This document shows positions 7,001 through 9,898 of a DNA stretch of 9,898 nucleotides, in pieces (the first letter of the stretch is position 1; every line of letters starts with the position of its first letter). The stretch covers positions 1 to 9,898 of the forward strand of contig DAHWKH010000099.1 of assembly GCA_027343725.1 (NCBI GenBank). The letters are read 5' to 3'. The notes under the pieces are model-generated. The model saw only the letters and a program-made list of their open reading frames with translations, made no database searches and was not told where the DNA came from. A program made the translations under genes and the position numbers. This stretch comes from Acidiferrobacteraceae bacterium. GTDB lineage: Bacteria; Pseudomonadota; Gammaproteobacteria; Acidiferrobacterales; Acidiferrobacteraceae.

Positions 7001-8616
7001 CTGGAATGCGCGGGCGGGTTGTTGGGCGAGGGTGCGGCACGCGGCCCCCTTGCCACCCCGGGGCAAGACCGGGCGAGCGCCGTTTTGGATTCGGTCGCCG
7101 TGCTCGCGTACAGGCGGCGGGCCTTGTCGAGCGGGGTAAAGAGGTAGGAGTGGCGCCCGATGGGCTCCGACGCGCCGAGCCATAATCGCCCCCCGGGATT
7201 CAGGGCCGCATGAAAGGCCCTTAGGATGCGCTCCTGGTGAGGGGGCTGGAGATAAATCAATACGTTCCGGCAGCTCACGAAATCGATGCGCGAGAAAAAT
7301 GGATCTTGAAGCAGGTTATGTCGTGCAAAGACAATCTTGTCGCGCACGTCCCTGTTGACGCGCCAGCCGCGGCCATCGGGATGAAAAAACCGTTCGCGCC
7401 GTTCGCGCGAGACTCCGCGCATGGCGTTCTCCTCGTAGTAACCAGCGCGCGCGGTGACAAGCAAGGGTTCATTCGCATCGGTCGCAAAGATCTCGAAATC
7501 GCGCGAAGCGCCTCCGCAGCGCTGCTCCACGAGTGCCATGGCAAGAGAATAGGCCTCTTCACCCGTCGCGCAGCCCGCGACCCATATGCGCAGCGGGTGC
7601 GGATCGTCGTTGTCCAGAAGCGGGCCAAAACCTTGGGCGTGGGCCATCGCAAAGGACTCGGCGTCGCGGAAGAATCGTGTCACATGAATAAGGATGTCAT
7701 GCAAAAGCGCCTGACGCTCCCGCGCATCGCTATCCAATAGGTCGGCGTAGGCCGCCAGTCGACGGACTTTGCGCAAGGCCATGCGACGCGCAAGGCGCCG
7801 CCCGATGGTGGTGGATTTGTAGGCGGCGAGGTCTATGCCGGCCTCCGCGCGCAGGTGCGCGTGGATGCGAGCCAGCGCCTCATCCATAGGCCCGCGCACC
7901 TCTTGTGAGACCTCATCCGGCCTCGCCCCTGGCTGTGAGGACACCTGCGGCGGGTCCGGCGCGACGGCGGGGCGGCGCGCGATGCGTGCGATAGTCGCGG
8001 CGATCGCTTCCGGCTCCATCACGAAATCGGCATGGCCGGCGACCGTCGCGCTTTTGGGCATCGAACCGACCGCCGCCGAGTCGTCCTGGACGAATGTCAT
8101 GCCGCGCGCATCCTTGATAGCCCCAAGACCCGCCGTGCCGTCGTTGGCCGCGCCCGACAAAACGACGCCGAGCGCACGCGCCCCCTGGCTGTCGGCCAGG
8201 GATGAAAAGAAGTGATCGATACCGTGCTGGACCCCCGTAGGGCGGTCGCTGAGGACAAGGGTGCCTTTGGCAAGGCTTGCCAGCTTGTCCGCCGGTACCA
8301 CGTAGACGTGGTTGGCGCTTATGACCTGTCCCGCAATGGCCTCGACCACGGGTAAGCAGCAGTGACCCGCCAGCAGCGGGACCAGCTCGCTCTTATGAGC
8401 GCGGTCGCGATGCTGAATGAGCACGAAGGCCATGTCGACATCGCCCGGGAGGCATGCAAGGAAGCGCCTCAAGGCATCGAGCCCTCCCGCGGAGGCACCA
8501 ACCCCGACAATAGGAAAGACCGTCAAGCCCGAAGACTCGATGCCGGACTCCGCATGGCGCGGCATAAGACGGGCAACGGATGACAATCTCCATCCACGCA
8601 CACGCGGCGTCGCCAT
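4087..8616 (-). CDS. CheB-CheR-PAS hybrid histidine kinase fusion
   Basis: This 1509-residue cytosolic sensor kinase has no membrane segment. A CheB methylesterase domain comes first (about 33-205; triad Ser42 in GASAGG, His69 in IQHRD, Asp159 in AANDG), without CheB's own receiver. A CheR methyltransferase follows (about 240-505; VTRFFRD 312-318, SAM-binding VAGCATGEEAYS 346-357, SCRNVLIYL). Next are a PAS-like segment (about 540-650), a coiled coil of EEL-heptads (about 690-772), three PAS domains (about 775-880, 890-1005, 1010-1125), HisKA with FAHDFNN (His1151), an HATPase (N-box Asn1261, DEGPGIP, FDPFYTTKAKGSGLGL) and a C-terminal receiver (Asp1389/Asp1390, phospho-Asp1438, Ser1467, Lys1489). 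All key residues are present, so esterase, methyltransferase, kinase and phosphorelay activities are plausible. CheB-CheR fusions are known, and their targets need not be chemoreceptors. No chemotaxis gene or output regulator is nearby. Start: ATG 8616 has GGAGG 16 bases upstream, unusually far; Met18 (8565) is an alternative. Confidence 0.93.
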   Translation of the reverse strand: MATPRVRGWRLSSVARLMPRHAESGIESSGLTVFPIVGVGASAGGLDALRRFLACLPGDVDMAFVLIQHRDRAHKSELVPLLAGHCCLPVVEAIAGQVISANHVYVVPADKLASLAKGTLVLSDRPTGVQHGIDHFFSSLADSQGARALGVVLSGAANDGTAGLGAIKDARGMTFVQDDSAAVGSMPKSATVAGHADFVMEPEAIAATIARIARRPAVAPDPPQVSSQPGARPDEVSQEVRGPMDEALARIHAHLRAEAGIDLAAYKSTTIGRRLARRMALRKVRRLAAYADLLDSDARERQALLHDILIHVTRFFRDAESFAMAHAQGFGPLLDNDDPHPLRIWVAGCATGEEAYSLAMALVEQRCGGASRDFEIFATDANEPLLVTARAGYYEENAMRGVSRERRERFFHPDGRGWRVNRDVRDKIVFARHNLLQDPFFSRIDFVSCRNVLIYLQPPHQERILRAFHAALNPGGRLWLGASEPIGRHSYLFTPLDKARRLYASTATESKTALARSCPGVARGPRAAPSPNNPPAHSSIVQRAAHAIVAQWGPAVVLIAPDLRILAVFGAEARTYVDWPQTRGTLPDHILDRVKESLVAPLRKVLDEARQSGHGAIAEGYIPMNGADTRIILQAEPLRHEGLSCHLVSFLAPAPQTAAAPAKTGSTLPQRISHERSMAGTPSGTDLESALIQAHRSLDGTHGRIADLTRDLEFLSEQAQCREEELQTTLEELETTNEELESTNEELSTLNEELAARNHALKLLNDDLNNLEVSIELPLLILNHDLTVRRCTAAAQRVFQIAATDIGRPLSAIAGIRHTLPAVDMAPLAAAAIDDGCVVEREVRDHSGRWYLAQARPYQHDGVTDGAVLMLADIDTVKRIHQEIEQAKGYAEAILRTARVPLVILRADLRIDTANAAFYETFRISEASVVNQSLFDINHGAWSGGVLRGLLNGVLAQAATFDDFRVSYDLPGQGNRTLSVNGRKLLAGDSGTPMIVLSIEDITDRVLRDTGRQFRLIAEALPIMVWMSGPHPTASYFNRRWLRFTGRPAADEAGHGWLDGIHPEDRKECEALYLHAYDMRREFHSECRLRRHDGQYRHVVLMGYPHFSPENMFLGMIGSAVDITERQRMEADMAKASKLESLGVLAGGFAHDFNNLLTAILSNLYLAKLAIPGHDEPLKLLSDAEQACFASQQLTQQLLTFARGGSPVKTLLDLGRALEGWVQFPLRGSNVRPVCIIPEGLWCVEADEGQMRQVISNLVINAQQAMPEGGRLTVVCENLTMPNLDPAVPRRDTDYVRIALTDEGPGIPEEHLPKIFDPFYTTKAKGSGLGLTTSYRVIQKHGGHLTVQSPPGGGATFLVYLPASRALPVKADTSTPPVAAGTGRLLVMDDEASIRGLTQALLARLGYEADCAENGQTAVAAYRQAFRDGRPYDGVILDLTVRGGMGGKEALLELRAIDPNARVIVASGYANDPIIADFAAYGFNGRIVKPFRLEDLRQAALLLTAAQVQ
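6356..6439 (-). repeat. Four 21-base units encoding coiled-coil heptads
   Basis: Four consecutive 21-base quasi-repeats start with AGTTCCTCG or AGCTCCTCG on the + strand (6356, 6377, 6398, 6419). A weaker fifth, AGCTCTTCC, begins at 6440. Read on the coding strand they give EELETTN, EELESTN and EELSTLN heptads plus partial neighbours. They form the signalling linker between the methyltransferase part and the PAS/kinase part. Such EEL repeats are a hallmark of CheB-CheR fusions, and the number of units could change by slippage without changing frame. Confidence 0.8.
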
Positions 8617-8624
8617 GACGGCAT
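8523..8624 (-). other. Short overlapping ORF at the kinase start
   Basis: A 33-codon frame starts at ATG 8624-8622, eight bases after GGAGG, which is a better spacing than the kinase ATG at 8616 has. It overlaps the first 31 or so codons of the kinase in another frame and ends at TGA. It could be a leader that affects kinase translation, or it may simply show that the kinase start is downstream at Met18. The peptide is not recognised. Confidence 0.2.
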
Positions 8625-9017
8625 GAGTTCCGCCTCCAGGTAGAAATGGTGACCCATCCTACCATGGAATCGTGGCCGCGCCGCCGGTACCGCTACTTAC
8701 GCAAAGCTGAGGCCCGTCCGGCGTGGCGCTCGATACCAAGCGGCCCCCTTCTGCCCTGCGCGGCCTGGCAGGGTGCTTGGCGCAGAGATCTTTCGGGTGC
8801 GGCCTCGACAAGCACGGCGCACAGAACGGCCTTTGGCAAGCCCCGCTCGCGGCGGAACTTCGCGTATACGCGTGAGCACCGCGAGATGGGGAACAGGCCG
8901 ACGCCATCCGCCGGAGCGGCCGATACCCTTGAGAATGCCCGCTCAAGAGTCAGCGCGTCGCGATTTTTGAGATCAAGGGGTGCACGTGCCCGGATCGCAC
9001 CCCATCGCCACTTATCT
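8617..9017. other. Intergenic stretch with no recognised gene
   Basis: This is upstream of the kinase on one side and of the insertion sequence on the other. A long + strand frame runs through it into the transposase, but its translation is arginine/serine/proline-rich and unlike any family I know. An unrecognised open - strand frame (about 9030 to 8697) also crosses the insertion-sequence edge. The kinase promoter should lie here; a TAGGAT on the - strand (8661-8656) is only a weak -10 candidate. Confidence 0.4.
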
Positions 9018-9898
9018 GGGTCTTCAGGCTTTCGTGTGGGTAAGGGGGTATTGGGCTTGCATCAGGCGCCCCCGCAGGCAAGTATGGTACCCCTATGCGC
9101 GATATCGAACTGTACCAAAAGCTCTTGGGATTTACGGCGCCGTGGCGAGTCACGGCAGTGGCGGTACAAGAAGCCTCAGGGGATACGCCGCTTAAGTGAG
9201 ATTACGGTGCGCGTGGGGTGGCCGCCAGACGTGCCGCTACACTGCCCTGAGTGTGAGGCCGTGGTACCCGGTTACGATACCCGTCCGCGACGCTGGCGCC
9301 ATCTCAATACGATGCAATGGAAGACCTTCATCGAGGCCGACGTCCCGCGGGTCAACTGTCTGAAGTGTGGAGTCAAACAGATCCGGGTCGCCTGGGCGGA
9401 GGATGGGAGTCGCTTTACCGAACTCTTTGAGGCCTATGCCATTCAGGTATTGCAAGCGGTGCGCAGCAAGGTGCAAGCCCAATGGCTGACGGCGCTCTCT
9501 TGGGACCAAGTGGATCGGGTCATGGGCCATGCGGCCCACAATGTGGAACGGGCAGTCACACGCGGCGTGGCGCGGCGATCGCTGGAAGGGTTGCGCTACG
9601 CCGGCCTCGATGAGAAGAGCTTCGGCAAGGGTCACGATTACGTCTCGGTACTGCATGACCTTGAGGGCCGACGAGTGCTTGAGGTGGTGCCCGAACGCAT
9701 CCGGGAGGTCGCCAATACGGTCTCTGGGCCGCGATTCCTGAGTCTCAACGCCAGGCGATCGACGCCGTGGCCATGGATATGTGGGTGCCTTATCTGGAGG
9801 CCACCCGCGTGGCGGCCCCCCAGGCCCTGATCGTGCATGACAAGTTCCGCTGCGCGAAGGAGTTGAACAAGGCCGTTGACCTCGTACGCCGCGCCGAA
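9018..9898 (+). mobile_element. ISL3-family insertion sequence, left part
   Basis: The element begins at about 9018 with GGGTCTTCAGGCTTTCGTG, which resembles the GGCTCTTCCG-type terminal inverted repeats of ISL3 elements as I recall them. The transposase starts 77 bases inside it, a usual distance. ISL3 elements duplicate 8 bases of target, so ACTTATCT (9010-9017) is the candidate left copy. The right end and the other inverted repeat lie outside the window, so the exact edge is inferred. Confidence 0.75.
9095..9898 (+). pseudogene. ISL3-family transposase, frameshifted and partial
   Basis: The DDE transposase begins at ATG 9095 with MRDIELYQKLLGFTAPWRVT, the family's typical N-terminus. Its frame stops at TGA 9197-9199. 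The neighbouring frame then continues ITVRVGWPPDVPLHCPEC, RRWRHL, NCLKCG (zinc-finger cysteines), an HTH-like segment around SWDQVDRVMGHAAHNVERA, and the first catalytic aspartate in YAGLDEKSFGKGHDY. At about 9719-9722 the protein returns to the first frame: LWAAIPESQRQAIDAVAMDMW (second aspartate) and IVHDKFRCAKELNKAVDLVRR to the window end. The catalytic glutamate would lie beyond. The first change equals one base gained, the second one lost or two gained. An active transposase would need both corrected. Sequence error cannot be excluded, but the long neighbouring genes are clean. The open frame upstream of 9095 (from 8646) is not part of the transposase. Confidence 0.85.

Noticed and set aside
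6679..7185. 168-codon + strand frame opposite the CheR/PAS linker
   Set aside because: It is antisense to a continuous coding frame and has no recognisable domain.
8646..9094. Long N-terminal extension of the transposase in its central frame
   Set aside because: The true N-terminus is in another frame at 9095, and the extension crosses the inferred left inverted repeat of the insertion sequence.

Overview
The window is GC-rich DNA with the look of an accessory region in a proteobacterial chromosome. A high-GC gammaproteobacterium is my best guess; it rests only on base composition and protein flavour, and no marker gene is present to confirm it. Two large genes are intact and convergent. They are a NERD-nuclease/superfamily 1 helicase protein (2374-3999, + strand) and a 1509-residue CheB-CheR-PAS-histidine kinase-receiver fusion (4087-8616, - strand).

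On either side the DNA is full of broken genes. At the left edge (1-120) is the end of a cut isoleucyl-tRNA synthetase frame, AT-richer than its surroundings and stopped just before the family's WFDSG motif. From 121 to about 1354 there is no convincing gene. That stretch holds an AT-rich island (about 628-700), a perfect LexA-like palindrome (904-919) and a possible decayed reading frame on the - strand (685-1252). From 1355 to 1905 lies a WYL-domain regulator without its DNA-binding half and carrying three frameshifts. It abuts the first 90 or so codons of a proteasome-like (Ntn-hydrolase) protein (1892-2182). The two remnants meet at a 10-base palindrome and are out of frame with each other.

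The right edge (9018-9898) is the start of an ISL3-family insertion sequence. Its left inverted repeat is visible, and its transposase needs two opposite frame changes to be read. Between the kinase start and this element (8617-9017) nothing is recognisable.

How the parts relate: the helicase is probably a stand-alone nucleic-acid-processing or phage-defence protein. The fusion kinase is an orphan cytosolic signalling protein with no chemotaxis or regulator partner in the window. The contrast between two long undamaged frames and several broken ones argues that the indels are real gene decay, not poor sequence. The layout fits a turnover region that has been rearranged repeatedly by insertion and deletion.
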